Source: an uncultured Erythrobacter sp.
GTDB lineage: Bacteria > Pseudomonadota > Alphaproteobacteria > Sphingomonadales > Sphingomonadaceae
Direction of reading: 5' to 3'
Length of the DNA stretch: 64,000 nucleotides
Assembly: GCF_947492365.1 (NCBI RefSeq)
Contig: NZ_CANLMB010000001.1
Coordinates: forward strand, 1,116,001-1,180,000
Made by a program: the position numbers and the translations under genes. The notes under the pieces are model-generated. The model had not been told where the DNA came from and did not search any database. It was given only the letters and a program-made list of their open reading frames with translations. Of this stretch, positions 54,075 to 64,000 are shown one piece after another; position 1 is the stretch's first letter, and every line of letters starts with the position of its first letter.

Positions 54075-54853
54075 CCCGCCTCTCACAAGCCTTCTCCGCC
54101 CCCCACCCCGCCTTCGTCGCCTTCATCACTGCAGGCGACGGGGACACGGCTGCCAACCTCGACGCGCTGGTCGCAGGCGGTGCGGATGTGATCGAGCTGG
54201 GGATGCCCTTCACCGATCCGATGGCGGATGGGCCTGCGATTCAGGCCGCAAACCTCCGCTCGCTTGGTGCGGGGACCACCACGGCGGATGTGCTGCAAAT
54301 TGCGACCGCGTTCCGCGCGCGCCACCCAAAGACGCCGCTCGTTCTAATGGGCTATGCCAACCCGATGATCCGGCGCGGGCCTGAGTGGTTTGCCGATGCC
54401 GCCTCCAAGGCGGGCGTCGATGGCGTCATCTGCGTCGATATTCCGCCGGAGGAAGACGATGCGCTCGGCCCTGCGCTACGCGCCAAGGGCATCGCTCCGA
54501 TCCGCCTCGCCACGCCGACCACCGACGACAAGCGCCTGCCCGCCGTAATCGACGGCAGCGAGGGCTTTCTCTATTACGTCTCGGTCGCGGGGATTACCGG
54601 CAAGCAGCAGGCCGCCATCGACTCGATTCGATCCAATGTGGCGCGCATTAAACGCGCCACCGATATCCCTGTCGCGGTCGGTTTTGGTGTGCGCACGCCT
54701 GAACAAGCCGCCGAGATCGCGCAAGTCGCGGACGGGGTCGTGGTCGGCTCCGCCTTTATCGATCTGGTCGAAGAATTTGGCAAAGACGCCCCTGCCAAGC
54801 TACAGGAGCTCACCGCCGCAATGGTCGCAGCAATGCAAAAGGCAAGCAAATGA
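54071..54853 (+). CDS. trpA: Tryptophan synthase alpha chain
   Basis: Cleaves indole-3-glycerol phosphate. The protein of 260 residues has the catalytic pair Glu42 and Asp53 in [16 protein letters not shown], and the [26 protein letters not shown] phosphate-loop region. Start is GTG 54071, overlapping the preceding stop. The gap between trpB and trpA is bridged by the membrane gene, an unusual arrangement since trpB and trpA are generally adjacent. Confidence 0.96.
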   Translation: MTRLSQAFSAPHPAFVAFITAGDGDTAANLDALVAGGADVIELGMPFTDPMADGPAIQAANLRSLGAGTTTADVLQIATAFRARHPKTPLVLMGYANPMIRRGPEWFADAASKAGVDGVICVDIPPEEDDALGPALRAKGIAPIRLATPTTDDKRLPAVIDGSEGFLYYVSVAGITGKQQAAIDSIRSNVARIKRATDIPVAVGFGVRTPEQAAEIAQVADGVVVGSAFIDLVEEFGKDAPAKLQELTAAMVAAMQKASK

Positions 54854-55713
54854 ACTGGTTCAACCGCGTCCGCAATTCGCTCGGCTTTAGTGCCGACAAG
54901 AAGACGACTGAGAAAGACCTCTGGATCAAGTGCAAATCCTGTCAGGAAATGCTCTTTGTCCAGGAATATGAGGACAATCTGAGCGTCTGCCCGCGCTGTG
55001 AGCATCACGGGCGTATCGGCGGCGATGCGCGGCTGGCGTTGTTGCTCGACCCGGGTTTCGAGCTGCTTGACTTGCCCGAAGTCACCGAAGATCCTCTCAA
55101 GTTCAAAGACCAGAAGAAATACACCGATCGGCTCAAAGCCGCGCGCGCCAAAAACCCTGCCGAAATTCCCACACGCGATGCCTATGTCGTAGGGTCGGGC
55201 ACAATCAACGACCATCCGGCGGTGGTTGGCGTGCAGGACTTCACCTTTATGGGTGGGTCAATGGGTATGGCTGTGGGCGAGGCGTTCTGCCGAGGTGCGG
55301 AGCGTGCTCTGACCCGCAAGTGCCCCTATGTCGTGGTTACCGCAGCGGGCGGTGCGCGGATGCAGGAGGGCATTTTGTCCCTGATGCAGATGCCGCGTGC
55401 GACTGTGATGACGCGGCGGCTCAAGGCCGCTGGCCTGCCTTATATCGTGATCCTCACGGACCCGACCACGGGCGGCGTCACCGCCAGCTACGCGATGCTG
55501 GGCGATGTTCATATTGCAGAGCCAGGTGCGCTCATCGGCTTTGCAGGCCAGCGCGTCATTCAGGACACGATCCGCGAGCAGCTGCCCGAAGGCTTCCAGC
55601 GCGCGGAATATCTGCACAAGCACGGCATGGTCGACATGGTTGTGCCCCGGCATGCGCTCAAAGATACGCTCGCCGATGTGCTCGACTATCTCCAGCCCGC
55701 TGAAGCTGCCTGA
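54850..55713 (+). CDS. accD: Acetyl-CoA carboxylase carboxyltransferase subunit beta
   Basis: Carboxyltransferase beta, 287 residues. The N-terminal zinc ribbon has Cys28, Cys31, Cys47 and Cys50 ([15 protein letters not shown]); the crotonase-fold domain includes [29 protein letters not shown] and [29 protein letters not shown]. It overlaps trpA by ATGA and precedes folC, the conserved trp-accD-folC order. Confidence 0.96.
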   Translation: MNWFNRVRNSLGFSADKKTTEKDLWIKCKSCQEMLFVQEYEDNLSVCPRCEHHGRIGGDARLALLLDPGFELLDLPEVTEDPLKFKDQKKYTDRLKAARAKNPAEIPTRDAYVVGSGTINDHPAVVGVQDFTFMGGSMGMAVGEAFCRGAERALTRKCPYVVVTAAGGARMQEGILSLMQMPRATVMTRRLKAAGLPYIVILTDPTTGGVTASYAMLGDVHIAEPGALIGFAGQRVIQDTIREQLPEGFQRAEYLHKHGMVDMVVPRHALKDTLADVLDYLQPAEAA

Positions 55714-55732
55714 CCGGCGTTAGTCTGACATC

Positions 55733-57046
55733 ATGAGGGATATGGGACGTTCGGATGATCCGCGCGTGCAGGCGCAGCTGGATCGGTTGAGCGAGCTGAG
55801 CATTCAGCGTGATATTCTGGGCCTCGATGCTGTCCTCGAGTTGCTGTCGCGGCTGGGCGATCCGCACAAGCGCCTGCCGCCGGTCTTTCATGTCGCCGGG
55901 ACCAACGGCAAGGGTTCAACCTGCGCCTTTCTGCGCGCGATGCTGGAGGCGCAAGGCTACGCCGTCCACGTCACCACCTCCCCGCATCTGGTCCGCTATA
56001 ACGAACGTTTTCGCGTTGCGGGCAAGCTGATCGAGGATGCGCGACTGGCAAAATTGCTCGAAGAAGTCTTCGACGCCGCCGAGGGGCTGGGTTGCAGCTT
56101 TTTCGAAATCACCATCGCCGCCGCCTTCACCGAATTCGCCCGCGTCCCCGCAGATGTCTGCGTGGTCGAGGTGGGCCTTGGCGGGAGGCTCGATGCAACC
56201 AATGTGCTCGAACCTGAGGCGGTAGCAGCCTGCGGAATCGCTGCTTTGGGGATTGACCATGAGCGGTTTCTGCTGGCGCCCGAGGAAGGCTTGCCTAACG
56301 ATCCGATGGCGCGGATTGCGTTTGAAAAGGCCGGAATAGCCAAGCGCGGCGTGCCGCTCGTTTCCATGACTAGCCAACACCAGCAAGAGGCACGCGATGC
56401 AATCAGGCAGGTTGCGGCGACCTCTGGGGCGAAACTGATCGAGCAAACGAATGCGCTGATCGAGGAACAGGCCTTCTTCAGCATCGACGGTCAGGGCGTC
56501 ACGGCGGACCAGGAAGGCGAAGTCAGAAACCTGCTGCTGCTCGGCAAGCACCAGATTCTCAATGCAGCGCTGGCGCGCGACATGCTGCGCTCACAAGACC
56601 GGCTTGCCATCGGCGAAGAGGCCTATCTCCGTGGTGTGCGGCGTGCTCATTGGCCGGCGCGAATGCAAGTGCTCAAGTCTGGCCCGCTGACTGTGCTGAC
56701 CAATGACCGAGATATCTGGCTCGACGGCGGACACAATCCAAGCGCAGGCCAGGTTATCTCCGAATGGTTCGATGAGCCGCTTCACCTCATCCTTGGAATG
56801 CTCGACAACAAGGACCCACATTCGATCACCGACGCGCTTGGTGAGCGGGTGCAGAGCCTCTCCATCGTCCCTGTTCCCGGCCACGATGCGCATCCGGCCG
56901 AGGCTTTCGGACCCGATGCAGCCGCGCGCGCCGACCTCGAAGACGCGCTGCTCAACATCCCCGCTGACGAGCACCCGATCCTTATCGCAGGCTCGCTCTA
57001 CCTCGCGGGCGAAGCGCTAAGGCTCAATGACGAAGTGCCAGACTAG
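55733..57046 (+). CDS. folC: Folylpolyglutamate synthase / dihydrofolate synthase
   Basis: Mur-ligase-like enzyme of 437 residues that attaches glutamates to folates. The P-loop GTNGKGST is at 56-63, the Mg site SPHLVRYNERFRV and the EVGLGGRLDATNV motif are present, and the linker contains LGIDHERFL. ATG 55733 is used; ATG 55742 is also possible. It converges with ampG with a four-base overlap. Confidence 0.94.
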   Translation: MRDMGRSDDPRVQAQLDRLSELSIQRDILGLDAVLELLSRLGDPHKRLPPVFHVAGTNGKGSTCAFLRAMLEAQGYAVHVTTSPHLVRYNERFRVAGKLIEDARLAKLLEEVFDAAEGLGCSFFEITIAAAFTEFARVPADVCVVEVGLGGRLDATNVLEPEAVAACGIAALGIDHERFLLAPEEGLPNDPMARIAFEKAGIAKRGVPLVSMTSQHQQEARDAIRQVAATSGAKLIEQTNALIEEQAFFSIDGQGVTADQEGEVRNLLLLGKHQILNAALARDMLRSQDRLAIGEEAYLRGVRRAHWPARMQVLKSGPLTVLTNDRDIWLDGGHNPSAGQVISEWFDEPLHLILGMLDNKDPHSITDALGERVQSLSIVPVPGHDAHPAEAFGPDAAARADLEDALLNIPADEHPILIAGSLYLAGEALRLNDEVPD

Positions 57047-58425
57047 GCTTTAACCGGTTCCGGCTCGTCACCAGCGCCGGTCTGCCGCACGCTTTCGACA
57101 ACAAAGCCTTTGCGCCAAATTAGCCAGAGCAGCAGCATTCCTGGCACAGCGACGATCACTGTGAAGGTCCAGAAACCGACCCAGCCGAGATTCTCCGCAA
57201 GGTAACCCGAAGGTGTCGCAAGCCACGTCCGGCCGACCGCTGCAAAGCTGGAAAGCAGCGCGAATTGTGTCGCCGTGTATGCGAGGTTCGACAAGCCCGA
57301 CAAGTAGGTGACGAACACCGTCAATCCGATGCCTGATGTGAGGTTCTCCGTACCCACGGCTAGCGCCAGCATCACATTGTTGTCGCCAACCATCGCAAGG
57401 ATCACAAAGAGGAAGTTCGACAGCATCATCAGAAGGCCGGAAATGATCAACGCCCTGCCCATTCCCAGCCAAGCGATAAAAGGTCCGCCCAGCGCCGAAC
57501 CAACAATCAGCGCGCCGAACCCGACAAATTTGTTGATCGTGATGAACTCGGTGTCGGAAAAACCCAGCTCGACAATCATCGGGTTGAGCATCCCCTGCCC
57601 CATGGCATCGCCAACCTTGTAGATCAGCACGAACAGTAGGATCAGCACAGCGCCCTTCCGGCCAAGAAACTCGCGGAACGGATTGACCACGGTTTCCATC
57701 AGCCAGCTGGAAAACTTCTGGCCGGCCGCTCGCGCGGTCGTCGGGTCGTAGCGGCCCGCTCCTGCCCACAGGGCACCTAGCGCAGCGGGAAGGACCAGGA
57801 AGCTGGTGACGCCATAAGCCATCGCCCAGCCGATGTCGTAACCTTCGGTTGAAGCGAGGTAGATCGTGCCCGCGCCTGCCAACAGATTGCCGGTGCGATA
57901 GCCGAACTGGTTCATCGCCGTACCGTGCGCCATCTCTTCGTCGGAGAGGATCTCGATCCGGTAGGCGTCGATCACGATGTCCTGCGTTGCGGACAAGAAA
58001 GCGACGATGATTGCCCATATGGCGAAGGTGCCGATATTGCCGTTCGTCGGTTCACTGGTGCCGAGTTGCCAAAGGGCCAGAACCAATGCGGCTTGCACGA
58101 CATACAGCCATGCACGGCGCTGCCCCAACCAGTTGCTGAGGAATGGAATGCGCGCCTTGTCTACGAACGGCGCCCACAGAAACTTGAGCGTGTACGGCGT
58201 CGTCAGCCCGATGGCGAAGCCGATGGTCGACTTGTCGATCCCAACCTTGGAAAGCCAGAACGTCATCGTGCCGAGCAATAAGGTCAGCGGAAAGCCGGAC
58301 GAAATGCCGAGCAGGAACGCCACGAACGGCATCTTGCGACGATAAGGCGCAAAGGACGGGACCACAAAGGCAAGCCCCACCATCGCGGCGATCACTCCGA
58401 AAAGAATGAGTGTGCTTGAGTCCAT
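57043..58425 (-). CDS. ampG: AmpG-like muropeptide permease
   Basis: Major-facilitator protein of 460 residues with about 12-14 membrane segments. Family segments include FLLGISSGFPLTLLLGTMTFWLSKVGIDKSTIGFAIGLTTPYTLKFLWAPFVDK and FLSATQDIVIDAYRIEILSDEEMAHGTAMNQFGYRTGNLLAGAG, both typical of AmpG. It imports anhydromuropeptides released from peptidoglycan. Together with ldcA and mpl at the far end of the window it outlines a recycling route, although these genes are 55 kb apart. Confidence 0.9.
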   Translation of the reverse strand: MDSSTLILFGVIAAMVGLAFVVPSFAPYRRKMPFVAFLLGISSGFPLTLLLGTMTFWLSKVGIDKSTIGFAIGLTTPYTLKFLWAPFVDKARIPFLSNWLGQRRAWLYVVQAALVLALWQLGTSEPTNGNIGTFAIWAIIVAFLSATQDIVIDAYRIEILSDEEMAHGTAMNQFGYRTGNLLAGAGTIYLASTEGYDIGWAMAYGVTSFLVLPAALGALWAGAGRYDPTTARAAGQKFSSWLMETVVNPFREFLGRKGAVLILLFVLIYKVGDAMGQGMLNPMIVELGFSDTEFITINKFVGFGALIVGSALGGPFIAWLGMGRALIISGLLMMLSNFLFVILAMVGDNNVMLALAVGTENLTSGIGLTVFVTYLSGLSNLAYTATQFALLSSFAAVGRTWLATPSGYLAENLGWVGFWTFTVIVAVPGMLLLWLIWRKGFVVESVRQTGAGDEPEPVKA

Positions 58426-58500
58426 TGCCTCAACCGTCCTTTTGTCTGAACCTAAATTCGTGCAACACTACGCTTGGTTGAGAGAAATAGGAAAGCCGCG

Positions 58501-59661
58501 ATGAACGCGTCGACAACAGATTTACCCAATTTGCGCGCCACACCGGGCCAGTTGGCGCTGGCGGAGACGATCCGCGAGGGAAAGCCGCGCCAGAGCAATG
58601 GCGCAATCGCCAAGGTTCCGGCGAGCTGCTACACCGATCCGGCGCATTTCGAGCGCGAGAAAGCGGTTTTGTTCGAGCGGCTCCCGCAAGTGCTCTGTCC
58701 TTCAGCTCTTTTGCCCAAAGCAGGCATGGCCGTCCCGCATGATGCGACCGGACGCCCGCTGCTGATCACCCGCGATGACCAAGGAACCGCGCACGTTTTC
58801 CTCAACGTCTGCCGCCATCGCGGCACGCGGCTGGTCGAAGGCGATGACATCCAATGCGCAAAGCGGCTGGTCTGCCCCTATCACGCCTGGACCTACAAGC
58901 TTGATGGCAGGCTGCTCGCCTTGCCCCGTCCCGAGACGTTTCCGGAGATGGACAAGAGCGATTACGGCTTAGTCGAGCTCCCCAGCCTCGAAGCGGGCGG
59001 CCTGATCTGGTTTGCACCCGATGCAGACGCGGACTTTTCCGATGCGCGCCTTGTCAGCGAGGACTTCTCCGCCTTTGGGATGGATGACAGTTTCCTCTTC
59101 CGCCGCAAGACTCACACGGTCAAAGGCAATTGGAAGCTCATCATGGATGCCTTCCTCGAAAGCTATCACGTCACCCGCCTGCACGCGAATACGATTGGGC
59201 CGTTCTTCAAGGACGGCGTGACTGCAGGCGATGAGATCGGACCGCATTCGCGCTCTGCCGTCGGCCGGCTGGAGGAAATGGAGGGGATTGACCTCGCCGA
59301 TATGGACGCGATGCGCAGGATCATCACCTTCGCCTATCAGCTGCTCCCTGCCACCGTGATCGTGCCCAGCCCTGACTATGTGAATGTCATGGTGCTGATG
59401 CCGCAAGCGCATGATCTGACGCTGGTGGATGACTTTATGCTGATACGCGAGGAGCCCACAACTGACAAAGCGCGCGATCACTGGGAACGCAGCTGGAACC
59501 TGCTCGACGGCGGGGTCTTTGCCAGCGAGGATTTCCGCGCGGCGGAGCTTGGTCAACAGGGTCTGGAAAGCGGCGCGGTGCCGGAATTGACGCTCGGCCT
59601 GCTCGAAGGCGGCATTGCGCGCTTCAACCAGATAGTCGAGGATCATTTGCGGCCAAGATAA
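58501..59661 (+). CDS. Rieske [2Fe-2S] ring-hydroxylating oxygenase, alpha-subunit type
   Basis: Protein of 386 residues. The Rieske cluster site is Cys104-Arg-His106 and Cys125-Pro-Tyr-His128 ([18 protein letters not shown]). The catalytic domain carries the mononuclear-iron motif [19 protein letters not shown], giving His residues with an Asp later on. Substrate is unknown; no reductase or ferredoxin gene is adjacent. ATG 58501 has AGGAAAG upstream. It is divergent from ampG. Confidence 0.9.
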   Translation: MNASTTDLPNLRATPGQLALAETIREGKPRQSNGAIAKVPASCYTDPAHFEREKAVLFERLPQVLCPSALLPKAGMAVPHDATGRPLLITRDDQGTAHVFLNVCRHRGTRLVEGDDIQCAKRLVCPYHAWTYKLDGRLLALPRPETFPEMDKSDYGLVELPSLEAGGLIWFAPDADADFSDARLVSEDFSAFGMDDSFLFRRKTHTVKGNWKLIMDAFLESYHVTRLHANTIGPFFKDGVTAGDEIGPHSRSAVGRLEEMEGIDLADMDAMRRIITFAYQLLPATVIVPSPDYVNVMVLMPQAHDLTLVDDFMLIREEPTTDKARDHWERSWNLLDGGVFASEDFRAAELGQQGLESGAVPELTLGLLEGGIARFNQIVEDHLRPR

Positions 59662-59710
59662 CTTGCGGGAAGCGGGCCGAGCGCCTAGCTGCGGCGCCCA
59701 AAGGATAAAC

Positions 59711-60508
59711 ATGCCCACAAACCCAAAACAGGCCGATGACCGCCCCGAAGGCGACCGCATTGCGAAATTGCTCGCGCGCGCCGGCATTGCCAGCCGCCGC
59801 GAGATCGAGCGGATGATCGCTGACAAGCGCATCACCATTGATGGCAAGCCGGTCGAAACACCAGCGACCTTCCTCACCAGCCTCAAAGGCGTCAGCGTCG
59901 ATGGAAAGCCGGTTGCCGGGCCGGAGCCATCACAACTCTTTGTCTTTCACAAGCCCACCGGTTTGATCACAGCCGAGCGTGACAATGCTGGCCGTGCGAC
60001 GATTTATGACGCGCTGCGCAATGCGCTGCCCAAGGATACGCCGCGCCTGATGCCAATCGGACGGCTCGACCTCAACACCGAGGGGCTGCTGCTCCTCACC
60101 AATGATGGCGGGCTGAAACGCCAGATGGAACTGCCTTCCTCTGGCATCCCGCGTACCTACCGCGCGCGCGCCTTTGGCGAAGTGTCGCAGGAACAGCTTG
60201 AATCGCTGATCGAAGGGGTCGAAATCGACGGCATGCGCTATGGCTCGATCGACGCCAATCTCGAACGCGGCACCGGCGGCTCCGGGCCAAGCGGCGGCAA
60301 GAACCAGTGGATCGAATTGACCATCACCGAGGGCAAGAACCGCGAAGTGCGCCGCGTGCTCGAACATCTGGGGCTTAAAGTGAACCGGCTGATCCGCACA
60401 TCCTACGGTCCCTTTGCGCTGGGCGATCTGCCGCGTGGACAAGTTGCGCGCATTCGCAAGGGAGACCTTGATCGCTTTATCAGCACTCTGAAGCGGGGCC
60501 AGAAGTGA
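59711..60508 (+). CDS. Pseudouridine synthase, RsuA/RluB family
   Basis: Protein of 265 residues with an N-terminal S4 domain (RIAKLLARAGIASRREIERMIADKRITIDGKPV) and the catalytic motif GRLDLNTEGLLLLTNDG, in which the Asp is essential. The Lys/Arg-rich C-terminus closes it. It modifies a uridine in rRNA; whether 23S (RluB, RluE, RluF) or 16S (RsuA) is not decided here. Its stop overlaps the GTG of rsmD (GTGA). Confidence 0.9.
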   Translation: MPTNPKQADDRPEGDRIAKLLARAGIASRREIERMIADKRITIDGKPVETPATFLTSLKGVSVDGKPVAGPEPSQLFVFHKPTGLITAERDNAGRATIYDALRNALPKDTPRLMPIGRLDLNTEGLLLLTNDGGLKRQMELPSSGIPRTYRARAFGEVSQEQLESLIEGVEIDGMRYGSIDANLERGTGGSGPSGGKNQWIELTITEGKNREVRRVLEHLGLKVNRLIRTSYGPFALGDLPRGQVARIRKGDLDRFISTLKRGQK

Positions 60509-61083
60509 GAATTATCGCAGGCGAATGGCGCGGGCGGAAGCTTTCCGCGCCCAAGGGTGAAGCAACGCGCCCAACGGCGGATCGCACGCGCGAAACTCTG
60601 TTCTCGATGCTCACCAGCCGCCTCGGCAGCTTTGAAGACCTGCGCGTCGCCGATCTGTTCGCAGGCTCGGGCGCGCTGGGCTTGGAGGCGCTGTCTCGCG
60701 GCGCGGCGCACTGCCTGTTTGTCGAACAGGACCGCACCGCAGTGGACACGATCCGCGCCAACATCACTCATCTCGGCGCACGCGACCGCACCACTGTTGA
60801 GACAGGCTCGGTCATGTCCCTGCGCGCCGCGCGCGAACCGCATGATCTCATCCTGCTCGACCCGCCCTATCACACCAATGCGGGCGAAGTTGCGCTCGAC
60901 CGGATGCTGCGGCTTGGCTGGATTGGCGAGGCGACTTGGATCGCGCTGGAAACGGCATTCAATGAAGAGCCTGAAGTCAAAGGCCTCTCGATTGAAACCA
61001 CACGCAAGGTGGGCAAAGGCAGGCTCACGCTTATGCGGCGCGAGCCTGCCCCCGCCAACACGCCGGCCACAGCAGAGGGTTGA
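60505..61083 (+). CDS. rsmD: 16S rRNA (guanine966-N2)-methyltransferase
   Basis: SAM-dependent methyltransferase of 192 residues. It begins MRIIAGEWRGRKLSAPKGEATRPTADRTRETLFSML and has the SAM loop DLFAGSGALGLEALSRGA and the catalytic DPPY motif in LILLDPPYHT. It starts with GTG at 60505, overlapping the pseudouridine synthase stop. It pairs with that enzyme as an rRNA-modification unit. Confidence 0.94.
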   Translation: MRIIAGEWRGRKLSAPKGEATRPTADRTRETLFSMLTSRLGSFEDLRVADLFAGSGALGLEALSRGAAHCLFVEQDRTAVDTIRANITHLGARDRTTVETGSVMSLRAAREPHDLILLDPPYHTNAGEVALDRMLRLGWIGEATWIALETAFNEEPEVKGLSIETTRKVGKGRLTLMRREPAPANTPATAEG

Positions 61084-61147
61084 GCCGGCGCAGTTCCCGC
61101 GTGACCACCCGTCCGCGGGAAGAGCGAATGCGGGAGGGTCTGCCCGC

Positions 61148-61522
61148 TTACCCTTCCTCGGGAGGCGTCGCGGCGCGGGATTCGATCTGGTTCCAGGCCG
61201 CATCGCGCTCCGGGCCGGTCATGGCAGTCAGCGCGATCTTGTCCTGATCGGTCAGCCGCCAGAACAGTAGCTGGCGCTCCGGCTCCAGCGACCAGTAATA
61301 GGACTTCGTCTCTGCCGGCCACAGCTCGTATTCGGCCTGACGTTCGACCGGCCAGCTGCCATATTCGGTTTGTTGGTCGGGAGTGAGCGCGGGCGCTTCG
61401 GAACCAGAAGGCGCGCTGTGTCCGTCGCCCTCGTCCTGAACAGCGGCTGCGCCCGGAGAAGCAGTGACCACGCCAAGCGTCGCAATTGCAACGCCGATTA
61501 GATAGATATGTGCCTTACGCAT
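61148..61522 (-). CDS. Small secreted protein, unknown
   Basis: Protein of 124 residues with a signal peptide (MRKAHIYLIGVAIATLGVVTASPGAAA), a polar linker, and a Tyr/Trp-rich core with repeats of the type YGSWPVERQAEYELWPAETKSYYWSLEPERQLLFW. ATG 61522 is preceded by GGAG at good spacing, so I chose it over the ATG at 61534. Three regularly spaced aromatic segments suggest a short repeat domain. Family not recognised. Confidence 0.72.
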   Translation of the reverse strand: MRKAHIYLIGVAIATLGVVTASPGAAAVQDEGDGHSAPSGSEAPALTPDQQTEYGSWPVERQAEYELWPAETKSYYWSLEPERQLLFWRLTDQDKIALTAMTGPERDAAWNQIESRAATPPEEG

Positions 61523-61817
61523 CGGGTACTCCATTGTGCGGCCGGTATTGGCCTATTCCCAAGCGTCGACGAACGTTCACGCGGCTGGACCAGATCACCC
61601 TCGGGCCCAGACAAGTGATTGAATGACAGGCATTGTTCGCTTGGGAAAGAGCGCGCGGCGTCCTGCATCCCATCATCGGCACAGGCTGGCGAGAGGCGTT
61701 GTTCAAACAGGTTGAGGCGAATTTCGGGGGACTTGGGCACGCCAGACAGTGCGCGGGCGCGGCGGATGTGCGAACTTGCGCGCAATTCATTTGTTCTCTA
61801 CTTGTTCGCAGAATGTC

Positions 61818-64000
61818 ATGAGCCAAAATCTCCCCCTCCCCGCCGATACAAGCGCGACCGACGGCCCCGTGCCCGCCTATGCCGAACGGCTTAACCCGCC
61901 GCAGCGTCAGGCGGTGCTGACCACCGAGGGACCGGTGCTGATGCTCGCAGGCGCCGGCACGGGAAAGACGGCGGCGCTGACCGCGCGGCTGGCGCATCTG
62001 GTGGCGACACGGCGCGCGTGGCCCAGCGAAATCCTGTGCGTCACCTTCACCAACAAAGCCGCGCGCGAGATGCGCGAGCGGGTCGCCGGGCATTTGGGAG
62101 CGGGCGCGGAAGGAATTCCGTGGCTGGGCACGTTCCACTCGATCTGCGCCAAGATGCTGCGCCGCCATGCCGAACTGGCGGGCCTGCAAAGCAATTACAC
62201 GATCATCGACACTGACGACCAGCTGCGCCTGCTCAAGCAGCTGATCAACGAAGTCGATCTGGACGAGAAGCGCTGGCCTGCGCGCCAGCTCGCCGGACTG
62301 ATCGACCGCTGGAAGAATCGCGGGCTCAATCCCGACGATCTCGATGCAGGCGAAAGCGAGGCCTATGCCAACGGGCAAGGTCAGGCGCTTTACCGGACCT
62401 ATCAGGAGCGGATGAAGGCGCTGAATGCCTGCGATTTCGGCGATCTGATGCTGCATGTGCTCAACATCTTCCGCAAGCACAGTGACGTGCTGGCCGAGTA
62501 TCAGCAGCGCTTCAAATACATCCTCGTCGACGAGTATCAGGACACCAACGCGGTCCAGTATCTGTGGCTGAGGCTGCTCGCCCAGACGCGCAAAAACATC
62601 TGCGTGGTCGGCGATGATGACCAGTCGATCTATTCATGGCGCGGGGCAGAAGTCGCCAATATCCTGCGGTTTGAAAAGGATTTTCCCGGCGCGGCGGTGA
62701 TCCGGCTGGAACAGAATTACCGCTCCACCCCGCACATTCTGGGCGCGGCTTCCGGCCTGATCCGCGCGAACAGCGAACGGCATGACAAGACGCTGTGGAC
62801 CGAGGTCAATGGCGGGGACAAAGTCCGCGTGATCGGCGTGTGGGACGCTCCCGAAGAAGCGCGGCGCGTGGGCGAAGAGATCGAGCGGCTCGAAGGCGAA
62901 GGCGCGCCTCTGGATCAGGTCGCGATTCTTGTGCGCGCGCAGTACCAGACGCGCGAGTTTGAAGACCGCTTCATCCAGATCGGGATCAACTACCGGATCA
63001 TAGGCGGCTTCCGCTTTTACGAGCGCGCCGAGATCCGCGATGCGCTCGCGTATCTGCGGGTGATCGCGCAGCCGCAGGACGATCTCGCATTCGAACGGAT
63101 TTACAACCAGCCCAAACGCGGGCTTGGCGCAAAGACGCTGGAGAAGATGCACCAGCATGCGCGGCGGGTGAACTTGCCGCTCGCCGCTGCCTCGCTGGAG
63201 CTTGCCGATAGCGACGAACTGCCCAAGCGAGCGGCGAACACAATTGGCGGGTTGCTCCAGCAATTCCTCGCCTGGCGCGAAGCGGCCGAGGTCATGACAC
63301 CCGCCGACCTCATGCGCCTCGTGCTCGACGAAAGCGGCTATAACGACATGCTCGCCGCCGACCGCTCGCCGGAAAGCGCAGGCCGCGCGGAGAACCTCTC
63401 CGAACTCGCGCGCGCGATGGAGGAATACGAGACGCTGGGCGACTTCCTGGAGCATGTCAGCCTGGTCATGGATAATGATCGCGGCGACGAAGAAGAGACC
63501 GTCACGATCATGACGATCCACGCCGCCAAGGGTCTGGAATTCGATCATGTCTTTTGCGTCGGGTGGGAGGAAGGTGTCTTCCCTTCCCAGCGCGCCATCG
63601 ACGAAGGCGGGCTCGCCAGCCTGGAGGAAGAACGCCGCCTCGCTTACGTCGCGATCACCCGCGCAAGGCGGCGCTGCGCGATCTTCCACGCGGCGAACCG
63701 GCGCATTTACGGCCAATGGACCAGCTCGATCCCCTCGCGCTTTATCGAAGAGCTTCCCGAGGAACATATCGAGCAGGAAAGCACGATGACCGGCGGCGCG
63801 TCATTGTGGCGGGCAAACTGGTCGGAAAATGACGATCCCTTCGCCCATGTCGCGCGCGACCGGCCCGAACGCGCGCAATCGCGCGGCCCCGGATGGCGGC
63901 GCGCGGTCGACAGCGGCTACGAAACGCGCCAGCAACGCCTCGCCGAACCCGGCCGCAGCGCCGCCAGTTTCGCCGCCAAACCGCGCAGCGATATCGTGAT
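61818..64000 (+). CDS. uvrD: ATP-dependent DNA helicase UvrD/PcrA, 5' part (truncated by the window)
   Basis: Superfamily 1 helicase; 727 codons are visible and the gene runs past the window edge. The Walker A motif AGAGTGKT is at about 44-51, the DEYQD box (Walker B) lies near residue 238, DDQSIYSWRGA and QNYRST are present, and the C-terminal RecA domain has VTIMTIHAAKGLEFDHVFCVGWEEGVFPS and RRLAYVAITRARR. It acts in mismatch and excision repair. The start codon ATG 61818 follows GAATGTC with no clear Shine-Dalgarno. Confidence 0.94.
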   Translation, partial: MSQNLPLPADTSATDGPVPAYAERLNPPQRQAVLTTEGPVLMLAGAGTGKTAALTARLAHLVATRRAWPSEILCVTFTNKAAREMRERVAGHLGAGAEGIPWLGTFHSICAKMLRRHAELAGLQSNYTIIDTDDQLRLLKQLINEVDLDEKRWPARQLAGLIDRWKNRGLNPDDLDAGESEAYANGQGQALYRTYQERMKALNACDFGDLMLHVLNIFRKHSDVLAEYQQRFKYILVDEYQDTNAVQYLWLRLLAQTRKNICVVGDDDQSIYSWRGAEVANILRFEKDFPGAAVIRLEQNYRSTPHILGAASGLIRANSERHDKTLWTEVNGGDKVRVIGVWDAPEEARRVGEEIERLEGEGAPLDQVAILVRAQYQTREFEDRFIQIGINYRIIGGFRFYERAEIRDALAYLRVIAQPQDDLAFERIYNQPKRGLGAKTLEKMHQHARRVNLPLAAASLELADSDELPKRAANTIGGLLQQFLAWREAAEVMTPADLMRLVLDESGYNDMLAADRSPESAGRAENLSELARAMEEYETLGDFLEHVSLVMDNDRGDEEETVTIMTIHAAKGLEFDHVFCVGWEEGVFPSQRAIDEGGLASLEEERRLAYVAITRARRRCAIFHAANRRIYGQWTSSIPSRFIEELPEEHIEQESTMTGGASLWRANWSENDDPFAHVARDRPERAQSRGPGWRRAVDSGYETRQQRLAEPGRSAASFAAKPRSDIV

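Overview
The window is a GC-rich chromosomal stretch from an alphaproteobacterium, most probably Sphingomonadales and close to Erythrobacter/Erythrobacteraceae. That rests on family and gene-order recognition, not on a search: the Fo operon has the order atpI-atpB-atpE-atpF'-atpF, there is a FYDLN-acid (TIGR02300) protein beside aroA-cmk-rpsA, and trpF-trpB-trpA-accD-folC run together. Genes are dense, many stop and start codons overlap (ATGA, GTGA, TGATG), and GTG and TTG starts are common. No prophage, transposase, integrase, CRISPR array or rRNA operon was seen.

Layout. 0-6 kb: divergent murein-recycling genes ldcA and mpl, a zinc-ribbon membrane protein, an acyl-CoA synthetase, a GST and a DUF808 membrane protein. 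6-7.4 kb: the ribosomal operon rpsF-rpsR-rplI. 7.5-20.5 kb: AMP nucleosidase, an orphan chemoreceptor, two YbjN-like secreted proteins, the rimB-rimK pair (modification of bS6), a beta-propeller lipoprotein with an M2 peptidase, alpha/beta hydrolases, an HCCA-isomerase-like protein and asd. 20.5-29.5 kb: an S9 peptidase, then the ffh-rpsP-rimM-trmD-rplS operon, interrupted between rimM and trmD by a small WHxHL protein, a nitrilase and two small membrane-protein genes lying in a tandem duplication; then tRNA-Ala(GGC). 29.7-38 kb: FYDLN protein, aroA, DUF411, a small membrane protein, cmk, rpsA, gloB and a quinone oxidoreductase. 38-40.6 kb: the Fo ATP synthase operon. 40.7-48 kb: the ydbH-ynbE-ydbL set, radC, and a large DoxX/NDH-2 fusion. 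47.9-57 kb: purB, lapA-like, pyrF, trpF, an outer-membrane beta-barrel, trpB, a low-GC membrane gene, trpA, accD and folC. 57-64 kb: ampG, a Rieske oxygenase, an RsuA/RluB pseudouridine synthase, rsmD, a small secreted protein and the 5' part of uvrD/pcrA, cut by the window edge.

How it fits together: most genes serve translation, peptidoglycan recycling (ldcA, mpl, ampG), amino-acid and nucleotide synthesis, ATP synthesis and envelope maintenance. The most informative oddities are the duplicated nitrilase-tail/membrane-gene/trmD-head unit at about 23.97-25.10 kb, a separate low-GC membrane gene placed between trpB and trpA, the DoxX/NDH-2 fusion, the ydbH-ynbE-ydbL operon outside enterobacteria, and an inverted pair of hairpin-rich elements after rpsA. 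I do not see a clearly new defence or mobile system.
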